Assembly (NCBI GenBank): GCA_963978895.1
Contig: OZ022238.1
Location: 43,597,269-43,661,268 of the forward strand
Direction of reading: 5' to 3'
DNA length: 64,000 nt
Source: Erpobdella octoculata
Taxonomy: Eukaryota; Annelida; Clitellata; Hirudinida; Erpobdellidae
Both the position numbers and the translations under genes were made by a program. Below the pieces are notes generated by a model. That model did not search any database and was not told where the DNA came from. It was given only the letters and a program-made list of their open reading frames with translations. Shown piece after piece: positions 62,244-64,000 of the stretch (its first letter is position 1; each line of letters begins with the position of its first letter).

Positions 62244-64000
<1,757 letters not shown>

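Overview
The window is AT-rich eukaryotic DNA with genes split by long introns, abundant microsatellites and several transposon classes. The host genes recognised are metazoan: a GRTP1/TBC1D6-type Rab-GAP, an endophilin-B-like BAR protein and a Musashi-type RNA-binding protein. An invertebrate animal is the safest reading. A lophotrochozoan-like genome would fit but is not proven.

Layout. At 495-2343 (+) lie the last five exons of a GRTP1-like TBC gene. At 3903-8392 (-) is an intact Ty1/copia retrotransposon with 156-bp LTRs, a 5-bp target duplication and a 1297-aa polyprotein. From about 8.5 to 13.9 kb there is a nest of non-autonomous repeats, including two families whose ends look Helitron-like. 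At 14476-15695 (+) is a two-exon gene of unknown function. At 15896-16770 is a pogo/Tigger-like DNA transposon relic with 15-bp inverted ends and a decayed transposase. At 19483-24824 (-) is a complete eight-exon, 250-residue endophilin-B-like N-BAR protein with no SH3 domain. At 27971-36775 (-) are the last six exons of a Musashi gene, ending in the conserved Musashi C-terminal peptide; its 5' exons were not found. The DNA from 36.8 to 48 kb is probably Musashi intron and upstream sequence. It is filled with TACA, CAT/GAT, TA and CT microsatellites, SINE-like tRNA-derived repeats and DNA-transposon ends.

The most striking structure is at 49477-59941 (-). It is a head-to-tail array of a site-specific-type non-LTR retrotransposon encoding an RT and a restriction-enzyme-like endonuclease (RLE). 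Two full units of exactly 3894 bp and one 5'-truncated unit sit inside a (TATG)n microsatellite that flanks both sides. The ORF has no upstream AUG: its N-terminal zinc finger begins before the first ATG. The block is flanked by inverted copies of a dispersed repeat (48.1-48.8 kb and 60.3-61.1 kb).

The host genes do not form a pathway; they are neighbours only. Exon coordinates were derived by hand from splice sites, reading phase and family conservation. In each of the three recognised genes the exon phases close exactly.
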